Shown: piece by piece, positions 19,973 through 31,004 of the stretch
How positions within the stretch are numbered: position 1 is the stretch's first letter
How the letters are laid out: the number at the start of each line of letters is the position of its first letter
NCBI GenBank assembly: GCA_025201365.1
Contig: JAIXMF010000105.1
Span: 1-39,031 of the forward strand
DNA from: Syncephalis plumigaleata
Lineage: Eukaryota; Zoopagomycota; Zoopagomycetes; Zoopagales; Piptocephalidaceae
Direction of reading: 5' to 3'
Length of the DNA: 39,031 nt
Position numbers and translations under genes: made by a program
Notes under the pieces: model-generated
What the model saw: only the letters and a program-made list of their open reading frames with translations
Database searches by the model: none
Told to the model about the DNA's origin: nothing

Positions 19973-20900
19973 CGTGGCGAAACAAGGTGCCGGCCTCATT
20001 AATGTGGAACGTATGATATTCGGTACCACAAACGTGGCTCCCGCTCGAATTGCACTTAACGACACGGAGTTTGGCATGCACAACGGCAAATCAACGCGCA
20101 ATCTGACCATTTACAACGATAGCACGGAGGATCGTCTCTTCGCCATTAGTCATTTGCCTTCCATGTCGGTACGCGGTATTGGCGCGGATGGTGTGGTGCC
20201 CAATGAACCCGAGCAACGAAATGCTCCGGCAAACATGCTCGCTCGTTATCATAAGGTTTACGTTAAGGCGCGTAGCGCGGCGCGTATCTCCATTGATATC
20301 ACCGAACCGGCCAATCTACCCGCTAACGAATACTGGGTCTACTCGGGATTCGTGGACATTCGACCGGTGGCAGGTCCCAATGGTAAACCCGTGCCTGATG
20401 CCGATCTACACCGTGTATCCGTGCCTTATCTCGGCGTTAAAGGACGTATGCGTGACTTGCGCGTCCTTAGAATAAGCGAGCAATTGCCCAGTCTTCGTCC
20501 CATGGGACAACCGGATAATGTGGCGGGATTGTTCAATCGACCGCAAACGTACACCATGCAAAATGATGACTGTCCCGAGCTTGTATTCCGATTGGAAATG
20601 CCCTCGGAACTGCTTAAGCTTCAATTGTATAACGCGAACACCAACGAGATGCTGGGTGACGTGCCCGGATTTATTACCGAACAAGTGGGTCGACATGAAC
20701 TTACCGATGACAATAAGCAAATGAAGAATACGTGGCCCGGTATCTACACGGCAATCGATGATAAAGGGCTTTCCACCACTATGAGTGCGATAGATGGTCG
20801 TTACTACATCAAGATCATGGCGTTACGCATCTTTGGTAATCCGAATAACGAGAAAGACTACGATATCTGGAAGTCACCCATTATCACTATTAAGCGTTAA
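19973..20900 (+). pseudogene. Secreted subtilisin-like protease, C-terminal half
   Basis: Continues the protease frame from 3487 at the same codon. It begins with VAKQGAGLINVERMI, the segment that follows the catalytic Ser domain in Vpr-type subtilases. A beta-rich Fn3-like region follows (TRNLTIYNDSTEDRLFAISH, and later ASARISIDITEPANLPANEYWVYSGFVDIRP), then a further domain ending in WKSPIITIKR and the stop at 20898-20900. Without element A the gene would encode about 881 residues and has no other defect that I can see. An in-frame ATG in the flanking LTR (19941) could start a stand-alone fragment lacking signal peptide and active site; its expression is doubtful. Confidence 0.93.
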
Positions 20901-21324
20901 GTTAATAAACTTGTTCTATATTCTCGATCGTATACTACATAGTTTATCGTACATATACACTCATGTATATATTTATTAATGCTAATATGTAACAAGTTCA
21001 TCAAATATATACACGTATATGTGTGGTTATGTCCAATATATGAATACGATCATTAATTGAATTGTTACAATTGAACTAATTCATAGCATCTCTTATGTAA
21101 AGTCATTATATTTCTAAAGCATTTGTAATAGACTCTAATACCGTTTATTGATATTCACTAATGTTGAAATGTAATAGAACCGATAATAATAATAATAAGG
21201 GAAACTAAAATGAAATACACGCTGTTGTATCTTATATAGGCAGGCAGTAGGAACAGGAAGAAAAGAATGATAAAACGCAAAAAGACAATGGAGTAGTTCA
21301 ATGCCAGTAAAAAAGTATGAACAA
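20901..21324. other. AT-rich convergent spacer
   Basis: Lies between the protease stop and the 3' end of the minus-strand gene. It has AT-rich runs, TATATA stretches, an AATAAT run near 21185 and likely polyadenylation signals for both genes. No gene or RNA recognised. Confidence 0.6.
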
Positions 21325-23656
21325 TTACGCATCTGTAGTCGTATTAGAAGAAGAAGAAGAAGAAGAAGAAGGATTAGAGGAAGCATTATCGCTATTAGCT
21401 AATTGTTCCTCTAATTTGTCGACTCGCTCGATTAGACTTGATGTTTGTTTCGTAGTATTTACTGACGAGTCATCATCTTGCGGGTTGTCCTCGTCCATTG
21501 GTGTATCATCACCACCATCATCATCATTGTTGTCGTTGTTGCTCATTGCTACGGATGCTGCCGTCGTCTCTTCCTTGACTGTTACTTCCTCGACTGTTGC
21601 TTCCCCGACTGTTACGGCGGGTTTAGTCGATGTCTCCTTGCCTATACGCTTCTCCAACTGTTCAATTCGATGAACGAGGTTGGCTAGCATGTCTGCTGGA
21701 CTGTCACCCTCCTTTCGAGTATTGCCACGACTATTGCTGTCACCCAGGATTGATGACAGTGTTTCCGAGACACGCTCCTTGATCAATGCTTCCAGACCAC
21801 CAGCTTGATCCAATTGATCCGCCAACACTTCTAGACGCTGTTGTCGCGGTGATGGTTCGGCCGATTGAGATGGTGACTCGAAGGCACGCTCGTACATTGC
21901 TTCCATCATGGCCATAAAACGACGACGACCATTACTACCGGTGGCAGCAGCAGCAGCAGCAGCTATAGCAGCATCCTCCGAATCAGCACGTCGATCAAGC
22001 ATAGCTGACTCATAATTGGCTTGAACTGGTGCCATTGGTTCGGCATTAAGTGTAAGCTGTGGATTGGATGGTACACGACGAGGATGTGTATCTGTACGTG
22101 GCGATGAAGCTATGATCGTGCTGGACATGATGGGTGCCTCGCTAGGCGGTGCCGTTGCACTCATTGGTGGTCGACGATAACGTGAAGCCTCAGGGCCAAC
22201 CGGTGTACGTGGTGTTAATTTCGCCTTGGGAGGAAGAGGACCGGCCGCCGTACGCATTGCTACTACTGATGAGCGTAGATTAGTGTTTGCATAGGATGTG
22301 GTGGTAGGACCGGCCGATGCCACTGTAACCGGAATGCTCATCAGTTCACCACCGGTACCAGGTGGACGCGGGCTAACGAGGATGCTTTGACCTTCGGCGT
22401 AGGCTGGCGCATGAACGGTCAAGTTAAGACGATTACGCCCTGATATTCCACTGCTCGGCGGTGGATGGCGGAAACTAGCCTGTTGCGGCGAGTGGAGCGG
22501 ATAGGTGGTGGGACCGTGTAGTGGACCTGAGGCAGCCATAACGATAGTTCCACCCGACACGTTAGGCATTGAGTTTGGCGTGTGAGGGGGATGTTGCTGC
22601 ATCATCATCTGACCGTGTTGCGGCTGATGCTGCGATGACGGAGGTCCTTGCGCGTGAGGATGAGGTGGCGCATGTGGATGCATATGAGGTAAGGGATGTG
22701 AATGCGAATGAGCATGAGGATGATGCGGATGCATCTGATGTGGCGTATGCGGATGATTAACATAGCCAGCGTTTGGATGATGTGGTGTATGTGGATGTGG
22801 ATGCGGCGTATGTGGGTGTTGGTGTTGATGTTGATGTTGATGATGTTGATGATGTTGATGTTGATGACCTCTTGGATGAGATGCCGTCATAACTGTGGAA
22901 GATGGGTGTGTAGAGCGTGTAGTGTGAATTGGAGAGGCTGTAGCAATTGTACCGGCTGTCGTATGAGGATAAGAAGATGCGTTGACAATGGATGGAGATG
23001 ATGATGATGATGATACCGACGAGGATGACATTGACATTGTTGCTGCTGATGATGATGATGCCGAGTAGCCATGAGGTAGACGAGTTCGTTTGGCATAGTG
23101 TGTCATGTCATTGCCATTGCCATTGCCATTGCCACTCATTGATTTATGTGTGTTATCCTGTTCCATTGATGATGCTGATGTTGTATTATCGATGGGTGAA
23201 CCATTACGAGAATTGGAACTTGGTGGGGTAGGGCGCATTCTATAGAATATATATATATATATATATTAATGAGCCATTATTCAATGTAATACAATATCGG
23301 TTCGTTTCCTATATAATCGTGGCACACACTTACCCAACATCTCGTGTCTCGCTATTTCTCGCACCATCCTCTGCTAGCATGTCATTTACTGACATTCGCC
23401 CGACAGACGATGCCGACGATGATCTGGCTTTAGCGTAGGACGAGGGGGATCGTTCTCGCAAAGGGATGTCTTCAGCATCGTTATTATCCGCAGTAGAGGA
23501 TGCTTTTCCAGGGGAATCGGGAGAACCAAGGCCACTACTACTGGTGGCTGATGACACATTATTATCTGAAAGACGTTTACGTTTCAGTAAGGGAATGTTA
23601 TCTCCTTCATTTGGTAACGGTGAGGCATGTTGTGCCATCGATGATGGTTGTGCCAT
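21325..23656 (-). CDS. Low-complexity His/Ser/Pro-rich protein with coiled-coil C-terminus, 2 exons
   Basis: Not recognised. The two exons, 23656-23334 and 23239-21325, join in frame through a 94-nt GT-AG intron (23333-23240, GTAAGT...CTATAG), giving 745 residues. I chose the ATG at 23656 (MAQPSSMAQ) over upstream in-frame Mets because a Cys/Leu run precedes it. Exon 1 contains a basic patch LLKRKRLSD that could be a nuclear signal. Next come Ser-rich stretches, a His-rich block (about residues 230-310, many HPH units) and Pro-rich disorder. A helical region follows (RRRFMAMMEAMYERAF), then two short coiled-coil-like heptad runs (LVHRIEQLEKRIG, LIERVDKLEEQL) flanking an acidic segment, and a poly-Ser tail coded by AGA repeats. 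A nuclear scaffold or transcription regulator is a guess only. Confidence 0.75.
22640..22875 (-). repeat. Coding CAT/CAC-type repeat tract (His-rich block)
   Basis: On the plus strand it is seen as runs of TGTTGA and ATGNGGATG units; on the coding strand it encodes alternating His-Pro and His-Gln. Replication slippage could change its length. Confidence 0.8.
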
Positions 23657-25229
23657 TCTAAAAGCAGCTAAAGTGGACATGAATAAATATAATAATGCGT
23701 TAGGGTTGATGAAAAGAGAACAGCAACAGCAACAACACAATAAAGAGAAATGGGAATGAGAATGAAGAAAGCAATAATAGAAAGAGAGATATCACGCCAC
23801 TAATGCAAGCGAATAACAAGAAATACGAGGCGATAGATACGTTAGAATCGAGAGAGAAAAAAGAAAACAATATACCTGATCAATGCAGGGCAAGCATAGT
23901 ATATATATAAGAATAATTAACTGTATATATATACGCTAAAACAATCGAATAAACCTAACACAAGACGCCAACTGCATCGCTACACAATAAAGGATGATCA
24001 TTCATTAAAAATAGATGCGATACGGGGTAAGGATGAAGCAATGTCTGGCACACAACTAGTGATGTTGCATATTATAGCCAAGTTTGCAGTAGTCATAGTA
24101 CCCGTTTGTATGCACATTCAATGAACACAATTGAGTTGCGTGTATGCTGTAACAAATGAGGTGGGTTGTTTCAGTAGAATATATATATTCAATGTCGAGA
24201 TGAACGCGTAACGCAATCAATCAATCGACTTATTACAGCCATTTTCGATAGAATGAATCATGTAGCAAATAGACATACAAATAGTTGTCGCTTTCCTCCC
24301 TTTTTCCTTATTCAATCTCATTAATACATGTATATCAAGTACATGTAATTACAAGAAGAAACAATCAAACAAAGATGCAAACACGCACACACACACAAAG
24401 AGTAAAAGTGAGAAAGAAGAATGAAAGCGACAACAGCAACAACAATAACAATAATGTATCATCTAATAGACATTGTCTACTACTACTAATGATAATGCTA
24501 GTAGTAGTAGTGGTAGTAGTACCATTTACTACAATATTAGAGATGATCATCACGTCAATGGATCAAACGTTGCTTACAATAAAGCGTACCGTTTCATCAA
24601 AAACACGTAAACAACTCCCATTTTGATAGAGAAACGAAACATTCAATCAATGTACCACCGTTACTTACTATTATCAGAGGATATAGAGTTGTGTATGCGT
24701 ACACACTTGACTGTTAAAATGGACTATAGGAATAGAAGCAGTAGTAGTAGTAGTGTAACTAGTGTGCACAGTCAATAAAACTGTAAGACAATGGTCGATA
24801 GTGTTGGCCTATGGCTGATGGATATCCAATTGTATAGTAGTGGTAGTAGCGATATAGTGCAAGAGAATGTGTACGCACGCGTACAAATCAATAAAAGTTG
24901 ACGAGTTTACTTCAATCGTTATGCAACACTAGCTACTAGTAATCAGCTAGTCTTTAACGAGTGTAGTAATGAGAGTAGAATAGTAATAGAAAGAGAGAAT
25001 GCTTAATGTAGATTATAAGCAAGGAATGAGGAAATGTTTATGATCAATAAGACTAGCAAGACTATTTTCAAATGAGACAAATGAGATGAGCAACAATAGA
25101 AAATAATTTGTTTAATGCAATAAAGAAAGAGTGTAGTAGTTGTACTATTAGTAGTGGTAGTAGCAAGATCATCACACGCACTCACCAGCATCATCATCAT
25201 CAGAATAGTAGTAGTGTAGGTGTAGTTTA

Positions 25230-25790
25230 ACCCATTGATTAACGACCTTTCACTATTTTCTCTAACCAATAGACATCGTTTATGACAGGCTCCCATAGGT
25301 CGCCTTCCTTCCAAGCTGTAAGCATTCCCGTGTTCATAACCTAGACACATTTGTGGAAAACCAGATACTGTAAGGGGTAAAAAGATGAAACTCCGTGTAA
25401 CCTCTGAGTTCTTAGTTTTTTACATTCCGCATTGCGGACTTTCGCCATTGCGTTCTTTTCTTGCAATGCAACTTGTACTGTGTAAAGCCCTGCCCTAATC
25501 GAACCACGCGGTTTTCTAATGCGCTTCAAGTCTGCTACTCCGTGTCCATATCTGTGCGTATGTATGTATGTGTGTGTGTACGTATGTATGTATGTATGGA
25601 TGTATGTATATTGATGTGTGTATGTGTGTCTATATCAATGGCCATGGTTGGCTCTCTCCACTAGTATGGTAATCAGTGGAAAGCAGAACCAGTTAGCTAG
25701 GAAAATCCTGTATTATATGTCTACACTTTAGGCAATGCCGCCTCAAGGACTGAAACGCCGCGCTATTTTCACGACAGAATGATAAACATC
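25230..25790 (-). other. Unassigned higher-complexity stretch, possible decayed gene or non-coding RNA
   Basis: Unlike its surroundings, this stretch has few simple repeats outside 25557-25630 and higher GC. The minus strand holds short coding-like pieces: 25529-25341 (62 codons, Lys/Arg-rich, no ATG, begins KRIRKPRGSIRAGLYT after the first codon); about 25337-25240 (MNTGMLTAWKEGDLWEPV...KGR, ending in a stop); and about 25795-25690 (ending in CLKCRHIIQDFPS). They are in different frames and I found no convincing intron set. No known structural RNA motif was recognised. Confidence 0.25.
25557..25630 (+). repeat. (GTAT)n/(GTGT)n microsatellite
   Basis: Visible tandem GTATGTAT, GTGTGT and variant units. 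Confidence 0.85.
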
Positions 25791-26792
25791 TATTAATATC
25801 ATTGGTTCACGACCAACTGATTTGTGAGATGAAAACAAGAAACAAAGCTGTCATTGGTAGATAAGTGGAAGGAGGAAAGAAAGAAAGAAAGAAAAAAACA
25901 GTAACAATCCATTTCTTCTTACAAGGCACAACCATCTTGTCTATTGACATGATAATGATTGTCACTACTACTACCACTACTTTAATAGTTTGTTTTCTAA
26001 CAAATGGCAGTAGTTAATCAGTACATATTAGCAGTAGATTGTATAAAATAAAACATGTTTCTGCATTCTCTGCCAACATGCATCATCATGGCATAGTTTG
26101 GCTCATTTCTCTTACTGATCATGCTTATTGGTTCATGACAATGAATGATTATTGGACCTAGTCACGTTACGACATGCTAATGGTCGGCTGACTAAAGTAG
26201 CACGACATTTGAAGTAAGTTGTATCGTTGTTGCTTATTGATCACTATAACAATGGATAGCTAGATCAATAATGCAAGTTGATAGTTGGTAGTATTGAATC
26301 ATGCTAACAGGTATTGCTAGTATACGTGTTATCAATCAGCATAAATAATAAGCATTTTATTCTCTTACTCATAGTTACTACTTGAATTTGATTGAACTCA
26401 AATTGGGTATAAATTCAGCCTAGAACGGATGGCAGTCCACTCGATCAGGCCTATATTCTTGGCTTTTACTGAAGAATAGAAAGGTCTATGATTTATATTG
26501 CATCATCATCATCATAACAAATAGTTGTGTATAATCCATTGACTTATTTACTTGTTTCTACTTACACGTGTCCATATATTTATATATACACACACAGAGT
26601 CAGTATGAATGGTTATCTGACTAACATTGATCCACGTAGAAGAAGAAAAAGAAAAAATCTAAACGTGTCTAAACAAATTTACTAAAAATGTGTCATAAAA
26701 TTGGACGACTTCCAAAAGAAACTGTTCACATGCCAATTGAGCTACCTTTTTAGAGTCGTTATTTAAACTCAGCTATTATTGTCTATTCCATA

Positions 26793-26836
26793 TAGTCCAT
26801 GCTACTAGTCCATGCTACTATTGCTACTATTGCTAC
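26793..26836 (+). repeat. Tandem 13-mer and 9-mer duplications upstream of the membrane-protein gene
   Basis: TAGTCCATGCTAC occurs twice head to tail (26793-26818), followed by TATTGCTAC twice (26819-26836), ending about 56 bp before the start codon. They may be promoter elements or simple slippage. Confidence 0.85.
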
Positions 26837-26892
26837 GTTTTACTCCACACTTTCTAATAGTCATCTCGTAACTTCGTATTAGTAAAGACAAC

Positions 26893-28187
26893 ATGGACGA
26901 CGACATATATGTTGCAAGGATTATTATCAGTTCATTATATCGTAATTGGGCACCTATATACATTAATATTATCGGTTTAATCGCTTATGTCGCTCTTATA
27001 ATATTCACTATTACTCGGTATTGGCAGACTAAAGCCAAGGGACATTTATACTTGGCGCTGCCATTGCTTAGTAAGTGATTATACAGACACATGCAGATAC
27101 GTATAACTAACATTGTAGTTTATGATTGATTAGTGCAAACTATACAGTATATTGCGACATGTGCTACCTATGTTTATATCGATTATCAACGCAACTTATC
27201 GCTATCCATACTATTGGCAATACTTGCCTATTACAGTTCCCTATGGTAGGTATTTACCTGTTAATCATCTTACTCGTCTGACATTGTTCTTATTCCTACA
27301 GGGCATCTTCAATGCAGGAGCATATCGGCAAGAAACGAGCGGCCTTCTTTAAAGTAGCATTTTATTGCTGGCTAGTTGCTTTTGTGATCTCCCTTGTCTT
27401 AAGCATTACATTTATGGCCTTGTCCAATGGATCTTTAAGTCGTGCTTACTATAGTAATTACTACTTTATCGTGGCATTGGTTGCTCATGGCATCAATGCT
27501 TTGGGTGCGATATTCGGTTTTATCTCTACCATTACTTTCCTTATACTCATACCTAAAGCGTCTTTGCCACTAGCGCATCAGAAGAAGAAGGTAAGTGAAT
27601 CCGCATTATTATAGTAATGCATCGCATTCTTGCTAACTAACCCTTTATTATAGCAAGCCATTAGATTGCTGTGTCTATTCGGTCTCTTAACGGCATTCAC
27701 CATAATTATGACATTATTCCTGGGCTTATTCACCGGCTATACACTAATATGTTTCTACATCATTACACTAGCTCCAAAGGATGCAATGCAATACTTTGAC
27801 GAGACTCCCGAGGAATGTGCCAGAAGACAACAAAACTCGGCGGCATTCGTGCCACAGCAGGGTATGGTGCCAATGATGGTGTATATGCCGCAAGGACAGA
27901 TGTTGCCGCAAGGACAAATGCTACCGCAAGGTGCTACGCCTATCAATGCAAACGCTCCAGCTCAATCTGCAGTACCTCAGGGTATGGTACCAGTAATGAT
28001 GTACACTCCTGCCATGCAAGTACCAACAAACGTTGCAACAAACAACGCAAATCCTCAATCTCATCCAGTACCGATGCCAATGCCGATGGCAATGCCTACT
28101 GCAGCATCAGCTCAATATCAAGCAACTGCTGGTCCATCAACACAACGTGAATCTACTGCTGGTCCATCGACATCTACCACAACTTAG
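26893..28187 (+). CDS. Unrecognised polytopic membrane protein, 4 exons
   Basis: Exons 26893-27070, 27134-27245, 27302-27590 and 27654-28187 join in frame through three GT-AG introns of 56-63 nt (donors GTAAGT, GTAGGT, GTAAGT; acceptors TTAG, ACAG, ATAG), giving 370 residues. About six or seven hydrophobic segments fit membrane helices: INIIGLIAYVALIIFTI, YIATCATYVYID, LSLSILLAILAYYSSLW, FYCWLVAFVISLVLSITFMAL, YFIVALVAHGINALGAIFGF and its continuation, and LLCLFGLLTAFTIIMTLFLG. The roughly 140-residue C-terminal tail is Met/Pro/Gln-rich and disordered, with an exact tandem unit MLPQGQ. Charged linkers (QEHIGKKR, AHQKKKQ) suggest cytosolic loops. The overall layout could suit a receptor-like or sensor protein, but I recognise no family. 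Confidence 0.85.
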
Positions 28188-28307
28188 CGTATAACGCATA
28201 ATGATAATAAAATGATTTGAATAAATAGGATCATAATATTATTTATTACATAACTTCAATAATGCTCATAACTAGTAGTGATATGCAATCATTCATTATA
28301 GCGTCAG
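28188..28307. terminator. Shared 3' region of convergent genes
   Basis: Only 120 bp separate two convergent stop codons. AATAAA and TTTATT motifs occur on both strands, so the transcript ends probably overlap or share a bidirectional polyadenylation zone. Confidence 0.5.
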
Positions 28308-30041
28308 CTATAGTCGCGTGTCATTCGTATCATCTATCATTGTCGTAATAACGGGTTGTTTCTCGGCTGTTGTGGCTTTTTCACGATTAAATAATGATTG
28401 CCATGCTTGTCGAACATTGCCACGATTCGGTATCATGATGTACCATAATGGAAGACCGAAGAACATAAGAATGAATCCAAGTAGCGATGAAAGATAATAG
28501 GGAATACTAGAGCCACTGGGCGTAGTTGGCGGCACGAACGGATAGATGGACACGAACGCCGAGACAAGCACGAATACGACGGAGAGCGGCCACCACGCAC
28601 GGAATGGTCGTTCCTTCTCGGGTTCCGTACGGCGTAGCCATAGCATACCGCAAACGGCCGCGCCATACACGATCGACTGCGGATAGCCGATGAGATCGAT
28701 GAGAAAGTCGAATGCTTCACCGGGCGGTGGCGACAACATCATGATCATGACGAGTGTCCAGTTGACGACAAGTGCGTGGATGGGCGTGCCGAATCGTAAG
28801 TTCAAACGACCAAGGTAACGGGAACCGGGCAGATAATTCTCGCGAGCAGCCGCAAATATGACACGACTCACCGCGAATGTCATGGAGCATACGGCGCCAT
28901 AGGAGCTTAGCGAGATGAACACCGGCAAGATGTGCTGACCGAATACTTTGCCAAACACGATGTTTGCAAAAGTGGCCGCGATAATCTCCTTGCTGGCGAA
29001 TGCCTCGGCCGCCGGCACCACCGAGATGAACGCGATATTAACGAAGAGAAATAGAATAGTGACAATGGTGAGACCGCCAAGCGAGGCAATCGGTAAATTC
29101 CTATTGGGATTCTTTAGTTCACCCAATGAGAAGTTCAAGTTATTCCAACCGCCATAGGCCCAGTAAAGCTTGAATAGAATAAGCGAGTAGGCACTGGCAT
29201 CGGTAGCGGTATTCTCGAATGAGTTGTGCCAATTATTAGGCATTTCTATACGGTCGATACCGCCGGCTAGCACGACAATACCACCGATCGAGATGATAAG
29301 TAGAACGAGTAATTTCACCGCTGTAAGCAAGTTGAGCAATCGAAGTGTCCAGCGAATACTCAACGAATTGAGTAGAGTGACGGACGTGATACAGAAAATG
29401 CCTAGACCGCGTGTAAGCCAATCGTAATGATCCTTGACGTAGCCATCCTCTAGGGTGGTGGGTGATCCATAACCCGCGAAGAGAATGTACTTGCCAAACA
29501 CGACGGAACTAGCTGCTTCCGAACCAGGACGAATACAACTATCAATGGTAATGATCACGATGTCAGTACAAACTAATGATATATATATATATATACATAT
29601 ATGTATAAATAATAGAGAGGAAGTCTTTTCTTACACAATCAATGTCCAGCAGAAGATAAAGGCGAATAAATACTTTGGTCGTTTGAAAGCGTAGGCGAGA
29701 TAAGCTTGCTCGCCACCACTCTTGGGTAGCATGGTGCCGAGTTCGATATAGGACATGGCACCGAAATACGTGAGTATACCACCGATAGCCCACATGACCA
29801 TGGCCATACCCGCGGAACCAGCTAGACTCCACACTGACGCGGGTGTTGTAAAGATACCCGATCCGATAATGAGACTGACTACCATGGCCGTACCGGAGAT
29901 GGCATCCATACTTTGTTCCAATTTACGCTTATTGCCGTCTAACACAGATTCATGATCATTATCACCGAATGCTCGTGTACTCGTAATTCCTGAATCGACC
30001 TCTCCGGACTCCATTGCTTTTATTGCCGATTTATCATCCAT
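28308..30041 (-). CDS. LAT-family amino acid permease, MUP1-like, 2 exons
   Basis: Exons 30041-29635 and 29538-28308 join in frame through a 96-nt intron (GTAAGA...GATAG), giving 545 residues. An acceptor nearer the donor (CATTAG) leads to a stop in every allowed phase, so the distal one is preferred. APC-superfamily marks: SLIIGSGIFTTPASVWSLAGSAGMAMVMWAIGGILTYFG read in two adjacent helices, ELGTMLPKSGGEQAYL, then IRPGSEAAS across the junction, and KLYWAYGGWNNLNFSLGELKNPNRNLP. About twelve hydrophobic segments follow. The sequence resembles fungal methionine permeases MUP1/MUP3 and animal y+LAT light chains, which import neutral amino acids at the plasma membrane. Substrate is not determinable here. 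The acidic N-terminus and Lys residues would suit ubiquitin-controlled turnover. Confidence 0.92.
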
Positions 30042-31004
30042 GATATTTATGTTTTATGTGCAATTGTTCTACATTTCATTCAAGGTTATGAGTATGATTT
30101 TATATGCTTGACAACAACGTCTACTTACTATTTTTACTATCAAATTGATAGCGATAAAAGAAATGACACTGACTTGTCAATAGGATTAATAATGAAATCA
30201 ACAGTAATAAAGATAAAACGAACTTGTAATGATTGATTACGTATACGTGCACCACTATTATCAACACTATACGTAACACATTAAATTATATCAGTGTGAT
30301 AAAGAAATAGAAAGAGAGAGAGAAAGAAAAAACAAGAACGAATAATTCCAAAAGCCGATAGAACGGTTAATAAATCGTAAATAATACTAGTAGTAATGTT
30401 GCACGATACCACAAAGAACAGGAACAAGAAGACTAGAAAAGAGGAAAGAGGAAAGGGCCAACTTGCTTAATCCTACTGTTGTCACGACGAGATACTACCA
30501 TTTATAAGCTGGTAGAGCCACATGTACCGGCAGGGTTCTCGTATGGTAAAATGAGGTCGTTTCTGCTTAGAAAACATATTAATTCGCTCACATTGTTTGT
30601 GTCTACTCGTGACTGTTTCACAGGTTATTTGCATGGCAAACGACATTTATACGAAAAATGGTGTGATTACGCCAAGGTGTTTTCTTAGTAATCCAATCAT
30701 CATTTTCAGTATCAGTATGTGAGTGCGTTCTATTTTCATTACTTCATTTGTCATTATTATCACATCATCATTAGTAAGTGACTCGTATTTACTATATTCA
30801 ATGGTATCATTATGATCATTTTATGGGAATAATGGTGTTAACAATTGTGCAAGTTTATTCATATAACAAGTGTCTGTATCCTGCTATATATATATATATG
30901 GATGATGATCATTGACACTGACTTTACTTTACGATGATGTTACTCGCTTTCTTTAATCAGTCAGAGTAGTACTACGATAGGAATTGATATCGATTTAATT
31001 TTGA
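30042..31004. other. Spacer between permease start and SEC63 stop
   Basis: 963 bp. It should hold the permease promoter (minus strand). It contains a purine-rich run at 30305-30335, a TATATATA run near 30888, and one coding-like patch (30437-30688) described separately. Confidence 0.5.
30437..30688 (+). CDS. Possible small spliced gene or exon fragment
   Basis: A frame open from 30437 to the TAG at 30686 includes RRDTTIYKLVEPHVPAGFSY and GYLHGKRHLYEKWCDYAK. A possible GT-AG intron (about 30545-30624, GTAAAATG...TTTCACAG) would join these two pieces in frame and remove a less protein-like segment. A second weak donor (GTGTTTTC, 30677) follows. There is no upstream in-frame ATG, so a 5' exon would be needed. 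I recognise no family. It may be a mitochondrial-type small protein or chance. Confidence 0.25.
   Translation, partial: KRGKRKGPTCLILLLSRRDTTIYKLVEPHVPAGFSYGKMRSFLLRKHINSLTLFVSTRDCFTGYLHGKRHLYEKWCDYAKVFS

Larger units (their letters stand above)
23657..26892. other. 3.2 kb spacer with microsatellites
   Basis: Most of this stretch is AT-rich and holds no gene I can support. It contains an ACAC run (24380-24397), scattered GTA/TAG triplet runs (24490-24520, 24740-24760, 25970-25980) and a GTAT/GTGT tract (25557-25630). A short palindrome TGTACGC-AC-GCGTACA lies at 24870-24885. Tandem TAGTCCATGCTAC x2 then TATTGCTAC x2 occur at 26793-26836. A stretch of denser sequence at about 25230-25790 stands out and is described separately. 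The last part should hold the promoter of the membrane-protein gene. Confidence 0.6.

Noticed and set aside
22640-22875. CRISPR-like or satellite array
   Set aside because: It is a coding His-rich repeat with no spacer structure, in a eukaryotic gene.
24285-24626. 113-codon plus-strand frame
   Set aside because: Made mostly of ACAC, AAC and GTA triplet repeats; no conserved motif and the opposite strand is equally open.
25495-25520. GGTTCGATTAG on the minus strand as a tRNA T-arm
   Set aside because: Stem bases do not pair and no cloverleaf fits upstream.
29539-29570. Proximal acceptor CATTAG for the permease intron
   Set aside because: With the available donors it gives an early stop; the distal GATAG restores the conserved RPGS motif in frame.
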